This document shows, piece by piece, positions 7,387 through 14,774 of a stretch of 20,261 nt of DNA (positions are counted from its first letter, which is position 1; each line of letters opens with the position of its first letter). Origin of the DNA: Bacteroidales bacterium. GTDB lineage: Bacteria; Bacteroidota; Bacteroidia; Bacteroidales; Muribaculaceae. The notes under the pieces are model-generated. The model worked only from the letters and a program-made list of their open reading frames with translations, ran no database searches and was not told where the DNA came from. The DNA is taken from the NCBI GenBank assembly GCA_900769345.1, contig CAAGGJ010000030.1:1-20261 (forward strand). The letters are read 5' to 3'. The translations under genes were made by a program, and so were the position numbers.

Positions 7387-8560
7387 CGTCGTTGTTATGC
7401 TTGTCGGGCCAATACTCGTCGTCCCATTCATCATCCTCGTCGAGCATTACGCCTTCGTTGTAATCGTCGTCGGTGTCCTCGGTTTCGATTACGAAGTCGT
7501 CCTCCTCTTGCACACGATGGCTGCGGTCGAGGTCGCGATGAGTGAGAGTTTCGGGAATGCGATTGCGCTCATCGTTGATAGTGCGCCAAAGCATATCTTT
7601 GAGTTCCACGAGCCCCATACCCACTACCGACGAGATAAACACCGTGTCGATGCCTTCAGGCACTTCGCCGCGCATTTCAGCCATGAGTTCGTCGTCGAGC
7701 ATATCGCACTTGGTGATGGCAAGCACACGAGGTTTGTCCACGAGATCGGGATTGAATTTCTCGAGTTCGCGGCATAGCACCTCATAGTCGGCGCGAATAT
7801 CATTAGTATCGGCCGGAATCATAAACAATAGCACGGCGTTGCGCTCTATGTGACGAAGGAAACGCAGTCCCAAACCTTTGCCTTCGCTTGCGCCCTCTAT
7901 GATGCCGGGGATGTCGGCCATAACGAACGACTGAGAGTCGCGATAGCTCACAATGCCAAGATTTGGCTCAAGTGTGGTGAAGGGATAATTGGCAATCTTG
8001 GGCTTTGCTGCCGAGATTGATGAGAGCAGGGTAGACTTCCCGGCATTGGGAAATCCCACGAGGCCCACATCGGCGAGCAATTTCAGTTCCATAATCACTT
8101 CGCGCTCCTGTCGCGGTTCGCCGGGCTGCGCATAGCGTGGCGTACGGTTGGTGGCACTCTTGAAATTCCAGTTTCCGAGGCCGCCACGACCCCCTTTAAG
8201 AAGCACCACTTCCTGACCATCGTCGGTGACATCGCAGATAAATTTACCGGTTTCGGCATCGAACACGGCTGTACCGCAGGGCACTTCGATGATTCGATCC
8301 TCGCCTTTCTTGCCAAAGCTGCGACATTCGCTTCCCGGCATACCATCGGTAGCAAAAATGTGACGTTGGTATTTGAGGTGAAGCAGAGTCCACAGATTGC
8401 GGTTGCCACGAAGAATAATGCTACCACCGTCGCCACCATCGCCGCCATCAGGACCACCTTTGGGCACATATTTGGCGCGGTGTAGATGCGCCGAGCCTGC
8501 ACCGCCCTTACCCGAGCGACACAATATCTTAACGTAGTCTATAAAATTCGATTCTGCCAT
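7370..8560 (-). CDS. obgE: Obg-family ribosome-assembly GTPase
   Basis: This 396-residue protein has the glycine-rich Obg fold at the N-terminus (about 1-160, with GGPDGGDGGDGG and GGRGGLGN). The GTPase domain follows: P-loop GFPNAGKST (169-177), switch II DIPG (216-219) and TKCD (283-286). Obg proteins bind the 50S subunit, act late in its assembly and respond to ppGpp. The C-terminus (about 352-396) is an Asp/Glu-rich tail rather than the folded OCT domain of some relatives; acidic tails are common in Obg proteins and probably contact the ribosome or partners. It is first in a leftward operon with pgeF and is divergent from rpoN. Confidence 0.97.
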   Translation of the reverse strand: MAESNFIDYVKILCRSGKGGAGSAHLHRAKYVPKGGPDGGDGGDGGSIILRGNRNLWTLLHLKYQRHIFATDGMPGSECRSFGKKGEDRIIEVPCGTAVFDAETGKFICDVTDDGQEVVLLKGGRGGLGNWNFKSATNRTPRYAQPGEPRQEREVIMELKLLADVGLVGFPNAGKSTLLSSISAAKPKIANYPFTTLEPNLGIVSYRDSQSFVMADIPGIIEGASEGKGLGLRFLRHIERNAVLLFMIPADTNDIRADYEVLCRELEKFNPDLVDKPRVLAITKCDMLDDELMAEMRGEVPEGIDTVFISSVVGMGLVELKDMLWRTINDERNRIPETLTHRDLDRSHRVQEEDDFVIETEDTDDDYNEGVMLDEDDEWDDEYWPDKHNNDDEEDF

Positions 8561-8644
8561 TGTCTATTTTACGTTTTTTTGATTGTTAATGTTATATATG
8601 GTTTGGTGGTGCGTTTCTATTTTTGTCATACTGTTTTCAGACGA

Positions 8645-8652
8645 CAAAATTA
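8645..8652 (-). promoter_or_regulatory. Candidate -7 box for obgE-pgeF
   Basis: TAATTTTG on the minus strand matches TAnnTTTG and lies about 85 bases ahead of the obgE start. The -33 region lacks a clear TTTG, so support rests on the -7 box alone. Confidence 0.4.
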
Positions 8653-8834
8653 GGGAAAAATAACGAGATTTTGGCATTACCGACGATAATTCAGCATTGC
8701 CGATGCAAATAAATTGCAATTTCCCGAGAGAAATCGGCTGGAAATATGTGTTATTATTAATAAAATGCATGGCTGAGACGAGAGTTTGAATTATTCTTTC
8801 AATATCGGTTCCGTCAATTTTTTTTGCCACGAAT

Positions 8835-8866
8835 GTTGGAAATATCGGCAAGAGTGTATATCTTTG
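8835..8866 (+). promoter_or_regulatory. Promoter of rpoN
   Basis: GTTG (8835-8838), N20, TATCTTTG (8859-8866) fits the Bacteroidetes promoter pattern with a perfect -7 box and one mismatch at -33. It predicts a start near 8872 and a leader of about 95 bases. This also argues against translation beginning at the upstream in-frame ATG at 8824. Confidence 0.5.
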
Positions 8867-8967
8867 CTAATATGTTTTGGCACAATAGTTGCAGACAGGT
8901 AGTACAAAGCGCTAAAAAAGAGAACGATAACAAGTATATTCACCCTCGCAATAAAATCAGTAAAGGT

Positions 8968-10497
8968 ATGGCTAAAGTTGGAAATTCACAAACTCAAGGA
9001 CAAAATCAGGCACAGGAGCAGATAATGGTGGCTATCCCCATCAATATTGCTATAGGCGAATATCTCTCAAAGAGCGACGATGAGGTGCTTAAGCAAATCA
9101 ACGATGAGATTGAAGAAAATCCGGCGCTTGAGAGGGTGTCTGACGATGGCGCCGATGCCAACGAGAATATGTCGGACAACGAAGACGAATCGACCGACAA
9201 CAACGGCGAAACCGATAGTGATAGCGAAACCGACAACGACTACTTGCAACCTGAGCAGACCGATAACCACACCGACTACGACTCCTCCGACTATGACCCC
9301 GACGACAGCCACGACGATGATTCCGACTATGGCAGGTCGGGAAGCGACATTGGTTGGGTCTCTCGCGAAGAAACTCTCGAAGAGCACCTTTTGGCACAGA
9401 TATATCAGTTTCATTTCACTCCCGATCAAGAAGCGATAGCAAAATATGTGATTGGCTCGCTCGACGATGCCGGTCGCTTGCTCGACAGCACATACAAGAT
9501 ACAGAACAATATGCTCCGAGAGGGGCTCGATGTGAGCGACGATGATGTGAAATATGTGGTAGCAAAGATAAAAATGCTCGACCCCCTGGGTGTGGGCGCC
9601 GCCGACTTGCGCGAGTGCTTGATGATTCAACTCAACGTGCTGCGACACGCCAAAGGCGGACTCTACGACAAGGCATACGACGTGGTCGACCGTTATATCG
9701 AAGATTTGGGAAAGAAAAAATACGACAAAATCATGCGTTCGCTTCATCTCTCTACCGAAGAAATGAAAAAAGTGGAGGAAATCATTCTCAAACTCGACCC
9801 CAAACCGGGAGCCCAGTATGCAGGAAATTCCATGGGGCTACACTCGGGTTATGTAAAAGCCGACCTCAGAGTGTGGTACGATGCCGAGAACGATGCCATA
9901 GTGGTGGAATCGCTCAATCGCATTCCATCGCTGCAAGTGGCTGAATCGTATCGTGTGGCGGGGCAAAGCAAGGGTGGCGACATCAACGAGCGTCGGCAGA
10001 AAAAGGTAATCAACAACTATGTGGCACGCGCCGCTAAGTTTATCGATATTATCAAAAATCGCCAAAGCATACTCATGCGTATGACCAAAGCCATTGCCAT
10101 GAGACAGATAGAATATTTCAAAACCCTCAACGAGCACGACGTGAAGCCTCTCACCATGAGAGAAGTGGCTGAAGATGTGGGCGTGGATGTGTCGATGGTG
10201 TCGCGCGCCACCAAGGACAGGTTTATCGAGACCGAAAACGGCTGCGTGCCCCTGCGACTGTTCTTCTCCGAAGGGTTGACAGTGGGCGAAAACGGCGAAG
10301 ACGCATCACAGCGCCGAATGTTGAATGAGATAAAAGCGATAATCGATAGCGAAGACAATAAAAACCCCTACACCGACCAAGAAATAGCCGACCTGCTTAC
10401 CGATAAGGGCTTTCAGATTAGCCGCCGCACAGTGGCTAAGTATCGCGAGTCGAAACTTAAGTTGCCCGTAGCAAGCCGTCGCCGCCGATTGGTGTAG
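8968..10497 (+). CDS. rpoN: RNA polymerase sigma-54 factor
   Basis: This 509-residue protein has the three sigma-54 regions. Region I (about 8-50) is the activator-interacting segment ending in EENPALERV. Region II (about 50-125) is a long linker of mostly Asp, Glu, Ser and Asn. Region III contains the core-binding part, a helix-turn-helix (LTMREVAEDVGVDVSMVSRA) and the RpoN box SRRTVAKYRE (485-494), which differs from the usual form only by Ser for the first Ala. It directs RNA polymerase to -24/-12 promoters opened by AAA+ activators, none of which is in this window. The start is taken at MAKVGN because the 48 residues upstream lie over a promoter and have no family character. A run SRRRRLV ends the protein. 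Confidence 0.96.
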   Translation: MAKVGNSQTQGQNQAQEQIMVAIPINIAIGEYLSKSDDEVLKQINDEIEENPALERVSDDGADANENMSDNEDESTDNNGETDSDSETDNDYLQPEQTDNHTDYDSSDYDPDDSHDDDSDYGRSGSDIGWVSREETLEEHLLAQIYQFHFTPDQEAIAKYVIGSLDDAGRLLDSTYKIQNNMLREGLDVSDDDVKYVVAKIKMLDPLGVGAADLRECLMIQLNVLRHAKGGLYDKAYDVVDRYIEDLGKKKYDKIMRSLHLSTEEMKKVEEIILKLDPKPGAQYAGNSMGLHSGYVKADLRVWYDAENDAIVVESLNRIPSLQVAESYRVAGQSKGGDINERRQKKVINNYVARAAKFIDIIKNRQSILMRMTKAIAMRQIEYFKTLNEHDVKPLTMREVAEDVGVDVSMVSRATKDRFIETENGCVPLRLFFSEGLTVGENGEDASQRRMLNEIKAIIDSEDNKNPYTDQEIADLLTDKGFQISRRTVAKYRESKLKLPVASRRRRLV

Positions 10498-10522
10498 TCA
10501 TCAGGTAAAATTTTACTAAAAT

Positions 10523-10554
10523 ATTGCAGTTTTCGGCAAAGAGAGTTAACTTTG
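10523..10554 (+). promoter_or_regulatory. Promoter of the PAP2-like/purE gene group
   Basis: ATTG (10523-10526), N20, TAACTTTG (10547-10554) has a perfect -7 box and one mismatch at -33. Transcription should start near 10560, just ahead of a structured leader. A perfect 12-base palindrome GTAAAATTTTAC (10505-10516) lies just upstream of the -33 element and could be an operator or chance. Confidence 0.55.
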
Positions 10555-10563
10555 TGGGATATA

Positions 10564-10617
10564 GCGCATCGGCACCCACAGGCGCTCATAAAGGCCCCTT
10601 GTGGAAGCACGATGCGC
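10564..10617 (+). ncRNA. Structured 5' leader, unassigned
   Basis: GCGCATCG (10564-10571) pairs perfectly with CGATGCGC (10610-10617). Inside, GC (10572-10573) can pair with GC (10607-10608). After a small internal loop, CCACA (10576-10580) pairs with TGTGG (10600-10604), extended by GG (10581-10582) with CC (10597-10598) past one bulged T. It begins within a few bases of the predicted transcription start and ends about 60 bases before the gene. There is no T-run after it, so it is not an intrinsic terminator. I do not recognise a known riboswitch class. Confidence 0.45.
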
Positions 10618-10677
10618 ATAGAGCGATATTAACAACTGAACGATTAACGAAAAACTTAATCAGAAACAACCGTAACG

Positions 10678-11298
10678 ATGAAGATAGTAGAAGCATTGGC
10701 GCGTTTTCTCTCATCGATGATGAGTCCGCTACTCACACCCACCTATGGCGTGTTTTTGGCGTTGTGGGTGACGGTGCTGTGCTATATTCCCTTCGGCACA
10801 CGACTTATGGTGCTGATAGTGGTGGCGGGAATCACATGTTTGCTGCCAATGGTGTTCATAGCGCTGCTGCACAATGCCAAGATTATCACCGATAAGCGAC
10901 TCGTCAATCATCGCGAGCGATGGTTGCCATATATTTTCACCTTGGCATGCTATGTAGCATCGGTGTTCTATCTGCGCCATGTGCACAGCCCGGCGTGGAT
11001 GCTTGCCATGATGTGGGGCGGAGTGCTCACCGTGGCTGTAATGGGCATCATCACCATCAAGTGGAAGATAAGCGCCCATGCTGCCGGAGTGGCGGGATTG
11101 CTTGCCATGCTCATGAATATACATTCGCTGGGATTAGGCGCTTTCAGCCTCTTTGGCACAATATGCGTGATGATATTGCTTTGCGGAGCGGTATGCACCG
11201 CACGCATGATTCTGGGTCGGCACAATTTTTTGCAGATTGCGGCAGGATTTGTGTGCGGATATGTGTGCGTCACGCTTATGGCTAAGTTGTTGGGGTAG
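10678..11298 (+). CDS. PAP2-like integral membrane protein with degenerate active site
   Basis: This 206-residue protein has about six hydrophobic helices and no cleavable signal. PAP2-like motifs are recognisable but altered. Motif 1 appears as R74-x6-R81-W instead of K-x6-RP. Motif 2 is SAHA (132-135) in place of PSGH. Motif 3 appears as A175-R176-x5-H182-x3-Q186, where Ser became Ala and the Asp became Gln. His134, Arg176 and His182 remain. It may be a membrane protein derived from lipid-phosphate phosphatases, with weak or no hydrolytic activity; this is inference. It has its own promoter and leader after rpoN and lies 84 bases ahead of purE. Confidence 0.75.
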   Translation: MKIVEALARFLSSMMSPLLTPTYGVFLALWVTVLCYIPFGTRLMVLIVVAGITCLLPMVFIALLHNAKIITDKRLVNHRERWLPYIFTLACYVASVFYLRHVHSPAWMLAMMWGGVLTVAVMGIITIKWKISAHAAGVAGLLAMLMNIHSLGLGAFSLFGTICVMILLCGAVCTARMILGRHNFLQIAAGFVCGYVCVTLMAKLLG

Positions 11299-11382
11299 TA
11301 TCGGCGGACTTGACCGCGATGCTGCTCTAATTTTTTTGTAAAAAACAGAATTCATAACCTACAACATAATAACGTATTTCAG

Positions 11383-11889
11383 ATGAAACCATTGGTAAGT
11401 GTAATAATGGGAAGCACCAGCGACCTGCCCATCATGGAGAAGGCGCTTGCGTTGCTCGATGAGATGGAAATTCCCTTCGAAGTGCTTGCGCTGAGCGCAC
11501 ACCGCACTCCTGCCGAAGTCGAAGAGTTTGCCCGCGGAGCTAAAGCGCGTGGCGTGAAAGTGATAATAGCCGCAGCAGGCATGGCTGCCCATCTGCCGGG
11601 CGTGATAGCCGCTATGACACCACTTCCGGTGATAGGTGTGCCCATCAAGAGCACCATCGAGGGCTTGGACGCTCTGCTTGCCATAGTGCAAATGCCTCCC
11701 GGCATTCCTGTAGCCACCGTGGGCATCAATGCTGCGCTCAATGCCGCCATCCTTGCCACTCAGATTCTTGCGCTCGCCGACGATAATCTGGCTGCCAAGT
11801 CGGAAGCTTACAAATCGGCTCTCGCAGGAAAAATTGTTAAGGCTAATGCCGACCTCAAGGAATTGAAATATAAGTTCAAAACCAATTGA
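11383..11889 (+). CDS. purE: N5-carboxyaminoimidazole ribonucleotide mutase
   Basis: This 168-residue class I PurE converts N5-CAIR to CAIR in de novo purine synthesis. Family hallmarks are the N-terminal VSVIMGSTSDLP, the active-site SAHRTP (positions 40-45), the AAAGMAAHLPGV loop, and GVPI followed by the GLDALL and MPPGIPVATVGI segments. The length is typical. The start is fixed by the family N-terminus. The presence of the mutase implies that a PurK partner is encoded elsewhere; none is here. It follows the PAP2-like gene and precedes ispG, all rightward. Confidence 0.96.
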   Translation: MKPLVSVIMGSTSDLPIMEKALALLDEMEIPFEVLALSAHRTPAEVEEFARGAKARGVKVIIAAAGMAAHLPGVIAAMTPLPVIGVPIKSTIEGLDALLAIVQMPPGIPVATVGINAALNAAILATQILALADDNLAAKSEAYKSALAGKIVKANADLKELKYKFKTN

Positions 11890-11949
11890 TGGCTTATGCC
11901 GCGGGTGCAAATCATCGCTGATGACTTCAACGCTCGCTGCTGCATAACC

Positions 11950-11970
11950 TCGAGGCTGTGTTTGCCTCGA
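11950..11970 (+). other. Hairpin between purE and ispG
   Basis: TCGAGGC (11950-11956) and GCCTCGA (11964-11970) form a perfect 7-bp stem with a seven-base loop. A short T-run (TATTTTT) follows about ten bases later. This could be a weak terminator or an mRNA-processing site in the 128-base gap; the distance to the T-run makes a true terminator doubtful. Confidence 0.35.
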
Positions 11971-12017
11971 AAATCGAACTATTTTTACAAGAAATCCCGA
12001 AAAATCAAAAGAAAACG

Positions 12018-13853
12018 ATGATAAACTACATTCGCAGAACCACCACTGCAGTGAAGATAAAGCACCTGATGATGGGTTCTGACTACCCGGTGCGCGTGCA
12101 ATCGATGACATCGACCAACACTAACGACATAGAGTCCAGCGTGGCGCAATGTCGTCGCATAGCCGATGCCGGAGCCGACTTGGTGCGACTCACAGCACAA
12201 GGCGTGCGCGAGGCCGATAGCATAGGCGTGATTCGTCAGCACCTTATCGATGAGGGCTACGATGTGCCTTTAGTGGCTGATATTCACTTCAATCCCAAAG
12301 CCGCTTTCGAAGCCGCTCGAATGACCGACAAGGTGCGTATCAATCCCGGCAACTTTGTGGATGTGGCGCGAACCTTCAAGAAACTCTCCTTCACCGACGA
12401 GGAATATGCTCGCGAGATAGAAAAAATAGCCGAGACACTAATCCCGTTCATAAATATTTGCAAGGAGCATGGCACGGCTGTGCGTTTGGGCGTGAACCAC
12501 GGTTCGCTCAGCGACCGCATCATGAGCCGCTATGGCGACACTCCGGCCGGTATGGTGGAAAGCGTGATGGAGTTTCTGCGCGTGATGGTGGCTCAGAATT
12601 TCTTCGATGTGGTGATTTCGATAAAAGCATCTAACACCGTGGTGATGGTGGAAACCGTGCGCCGCTTGGTGGTGGCTATGGATGCCGAAAATATGCATTT
12701 CCCGCTGCACTTGGGCGTGACCGAAGCCGGCGACGGCGAGGACGGCCGCATAAAGAGCGCTGTGGGCATAGGCACGCTGCTCGCCGAGGGCGTGGGCGAC
12801 ACCATCCGCGTTTCGCTCAGCGAGGACCCGGAACTCGAGGTGCCTGTAGCTCAAAAATTGGTGCAATACATCACTTCACGAGCCGGTCATAGCCATATCG
12901 ACGGCTGCGAATGTTCGCAATACAATCATATTCAACCTCAGCGTCGCGCTTCGCATGCCGCCGGCAATGTGGTGGGCGGTCGTTGCCTGCCCGTTACGGT
13001 GGCATCGTGCCTGCCGAGCGAGGTGAATGGAGATTTGCGCCCCGACTTCTATTTCGCGCCTCTTGGTGTGGATAGCGCCGACGGATGTCGCTACATAGTG
13101 CCTGCGGCGAACTATAAAGGCGTAGAAGGCACCTATCCACTCTTCGACATATCGCATCTTGCCGATGCAGCCGCTTGCCAAGCCTCAATGGTGTGGATAG
13201 AGGCGAGCGCCGACACGCCTATCGAAAGCCTCGAACCGCTGCGCTCGATGGCTAATGCCGTGCTCGTGGTCACTCCTGCCAATGTAAACGTGCCGGGAAG
13301 CCTTCAAGCCTTGCTTCACGCCTTGATGACCGCCGGAATAGATGTGCCCGTGGTGGCTCGTTGCTCTTATCCCGACACCGACATCGAGTGGCTGCAAGTG
13401 AAAGCGGGTGCCGACTTCGGCACACTGTTGCTAAATGGTTTTCGCGACGGCATTTGGCTCGAAGCCCCGCAATACGCCGATGCCGACCGTTTGGTGCGTT
13501 GTCAATACGGCATTCTTCAAGCCACTCGTCTGCGCATGAGCAAGACCGAATTTATCTCTTGCCCAAGTTGCGGACGCACACTTTTCGACCTCCAGACCAC
13601 CGTGCAGCAAGTCAAGGCTGCCACTTCGCACCTCAGCCACCTCAAAATAGGCATTATGGGCTGCATCGTTAACGGTCCGGGCGAAATGGCTGACGCCGAT
13701 TACGGCTATGTGGGCGCCGCCGTGGGAAAAATCAGCCTCTACAAGGGCAAAGAATGTATCGAGAAAAACATCCCGCAGGAGGAAGCCATCCCTCGTCTAA
13801 TAGCCCTTATTAAAGCCAATGGCGACTGGGTGGAACCTGGCTCAAAGCACTAA
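12018..13853 (+). CDS. ispG: 4-hydroxy-3-methylbut-2-enyl diphosphate synthase, long form
   Basis: This 611-residue IspG/GcpE reduces MEcPP to HMBPP in the penultimate step of the MEP isoprenoid pathway. The N-terminal TIM barrel contains VRVQSMTSTNT, VADIHF and VRINPGNF. The C-terminal [4Fe-4S] domain has Cys515 and Cys518 (CPSCGRT), Cys549 (GCIVNGPGE) and the fourth ligand Glu556. The region of about 260-500 between barrel and cluster domain is the large inserted domain that separates the 600-residue type of Bacteroidetes, Chlamydia and plants from the 370-residue E. coli type. The start at 12018 (MINYIRRTTT) fits the family; the ATG at 11958 lies in the hairpin and adds 20 odd residues. 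An SGNH hydrolase gene follows after 19 bases. Confidence 0.97.
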   Translation: MINYIRRTTTAVKIKHLMMGSDYPVRVQSMTSTNTNDIESSVAQCRRIADAGADLVRLTAQGVREADSIGVIRQHLIDEGYDVPLVADIHFNPKAAFEAARMTDKVRINPGNFVDVARTFKKLSFTDEEYAREIEKIAETLIPFINICKEHGTAVRLGVNHGSLSDRIMSRYGDTPAGMVESVMEFLRVMVAQNFFDVVISIKASNTVVMVETVRRLVVAMDAENMHFPLHLGVTEAGDGEDGRIKSAVGIGTLLAEGVGDTIRVSLSEDPELEVPVAQKLVQYITSRAGHSHIDGCECSQYNHIQPQRRASHAAGNVVGGRCLPVTVASCLPSEVNGDLRPDFYFAPLGVDSADGCRYIVPAANYKGVEGTYPLFDISHLADAAACQASMVWIEASADTPIESLEPLRSMANAVLVVTPANVNVPGSLQALLHALMTAGIDVPVVARCSYPDTDIEWLQVKAGADFGTLLLNGFRDGIWLEAPQYADADRLVRCQYGILQATRLRMSKTEFISCPSCGRTLFDLQTTVQQVKAATSHLSHLKIGIMGCIVNGPGEMADADYGYVGAAVGKISLYKGKECIEKNIPQEEAIPRLIALIKANGDWVEPGSKH

Positions 13854-13872
13854 TAAATAGCATCTAAAAACA

Positions 13873-14574
13873 ATGAAACAGAGCATACGAAAAACCATCA
13901 TTGCGCTGCTGGGCGCATTGGCTGTGTCGGGTTCGGCGCAAGCCGTAGATTTTAACACCGACTGGGCTCAATTCGGCCGCTACGCCAAGGCTAACGCCGA
14001 ACTTAAAGAGAACCCCGATGTGGTGTTTATGGGCAACAGCATCACCGACTTCTGGGTGTGGAAAATGCCCGATTTTTGGAAAGAACATCCCCGTTTTGTG
14101 GACCGTGGCATTAGCGGACAGACCACCTGCGAGATGCTCGTGCGCTTCCGTCAAGATGTTATCGACCTGCATCCCAAGGTGGTGGTGATTCTCGCCGGAA
14201 TCAACGATATTGCGCACAACAACGGTGCCATAGAACTCAAGCATGTGATGGGAAACATACAGTCGATGATAGAACTCGCACGCCTCAACAAGATTAAAGT
14301 GGCTGTCTGCTCAGTGCTGCCATGCGACCGCTTCGCCTGGCGCGAAGAAGTGAAGCCCGCTCCACTCGTGCGAGAACTCAACAGCATGATTAAGGCATAC
14401 GTCGATGCCCGTCACGACAAAAATGTGATTTACGTCGACTACTACACAGCTATGGCCGACCCAAACGGTGGTCTACCAGCCACACTCTCCACCGACGGCT
14501 GCCACCCCGACCCCGCCGGATACCTAATCATGCAATCCATCATCACCAAAGCCCTCCACCCCTGGGTGAAGTAA
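13873..14574 (+). CDS. Secreted SGNH/GDSL-family hydrolase
   Basis: This 233-residue protein has a signal peptide (cleavage probably after SAQA, residue 24). All SGNH blocks are present: block I GNSIT with nucleophile Ser56, block II Gly82 (RGISGQTT), block III GIND with Asn111, and block V DGCH with Asp208 and His211. Relatives are esterases that deacylate carbohydrates, lipids or platelet-activating-factor-like substrates. The signal peptide places this one in the periplasm or outside, so deacetylation of glycans is a fair guess but not shown. It lies 19 bases after ispG and is probably co-transcribed, although the functions have no evident link. Confidence 0.92.
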   Translation: MKQSIRKTIIALLGALAVSGSAQAVDFNTDWAQFGRYAKANAELKENPDVVFMGNSITDFWVWKMPDFWKEHPRFVDRGISGQTTCEMLVRFRQDVIDLHPKVVVILAGINDIAHNNGAIELKHVMGNIQSMIELARLNKIKVAVCSVLPCDRFAWREEVKPAPLVRELNSMIKAYVDARHDKNVIYVDYYTAMADPNGGLPATLSTDGCHPDPAGYLIMQSIITKALHPWVK

Positions 14575-14620
14575 CCGATTGGGGGGAGGCAGCTTATCTT
14601 ACCCTTTAAAAAACCCACTC

Positions 14621-14681
14621 TTGCGCCACCTCAAATAGGTTACACTTTAATTTGAGGTAGCGCAATAATTAATTGCGCAAT
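14621..14681 (+). repeat. Three-part competing inverted repeat ahead of the restriction-modification genes
   Basis: The 16-base arm at 14621-14636 (TTGCGCCACCTCAAAT) is complementary, with one mismatch, to 14650-14665. The 3' part of the second arm, GCGCAAT (14660-14666), is also complementary to ATTGCGC (14672-14678), which itself sits in the palindrome ATTGCGCAAT (14672-14681). The middle segment can therefore pair with either neighbour. No T-run follows directly. It may end the ispG transcript, regulate the next operon or mark a junction. Confidence 0.6.
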
Positions 14682-14708
14682 GTGGACGATAATACTCTAA
14701 TTTTTCAT

Positions 14709-14716
14709 TAATTTTG
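14709..14716 (+). promoter_or_regulatory. Candidate -7 box for the restriction-modification operon
   Basis: TAATTTTG matches TAnnTTTG and lies about 60 bases ahead of the endonuclease start. No good -33 TTTG is seen. The promoter would begin right after the inverted-repeat element at 14621-14681, which could affect its use. Confidence 0.4.
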
Positions 14717-14774
14717 TAATGATTGTTCGTAATTTTTTCGAATAAAGAAATTAATATATTTACCGGCAAAGGAA

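Larger units (their letters stand above)
8561..8967. other. Divergent intergenic region between obgE and rpoN
   Basis: About 400 bases of AT-rich sequence without a convincing gene. A 95-codon leftward frame (8564-8851) has no recognisable domain and covers both promoter regions, so I do not call it. The region holds a leftward -7 box for obgE and a rightward promoter for rpoN, listed separately. I see nothing else in it. Confidence 0.6.

Noticed and set aside
6688..7545. 285-codon plus-strand frame opposite pgeF and the end of obgE
   Set aside because: It is antisense to two recognised conserved genes; the composition is that of a complement frame.
8564..8851. Leftward open frame of 95 codons between obgE and rpoN
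   Set aside because: No domain, AT-rich composition like spacer, and it covers both promoter regions.
9067..9747. 226-codon leftward frame rich in Val and Ile opposite the acidic part of rpoN
   Set aside because: GAC and GAT codons read backwards give GTC and ATC, which explains the Val/Ile repeats without a gene.
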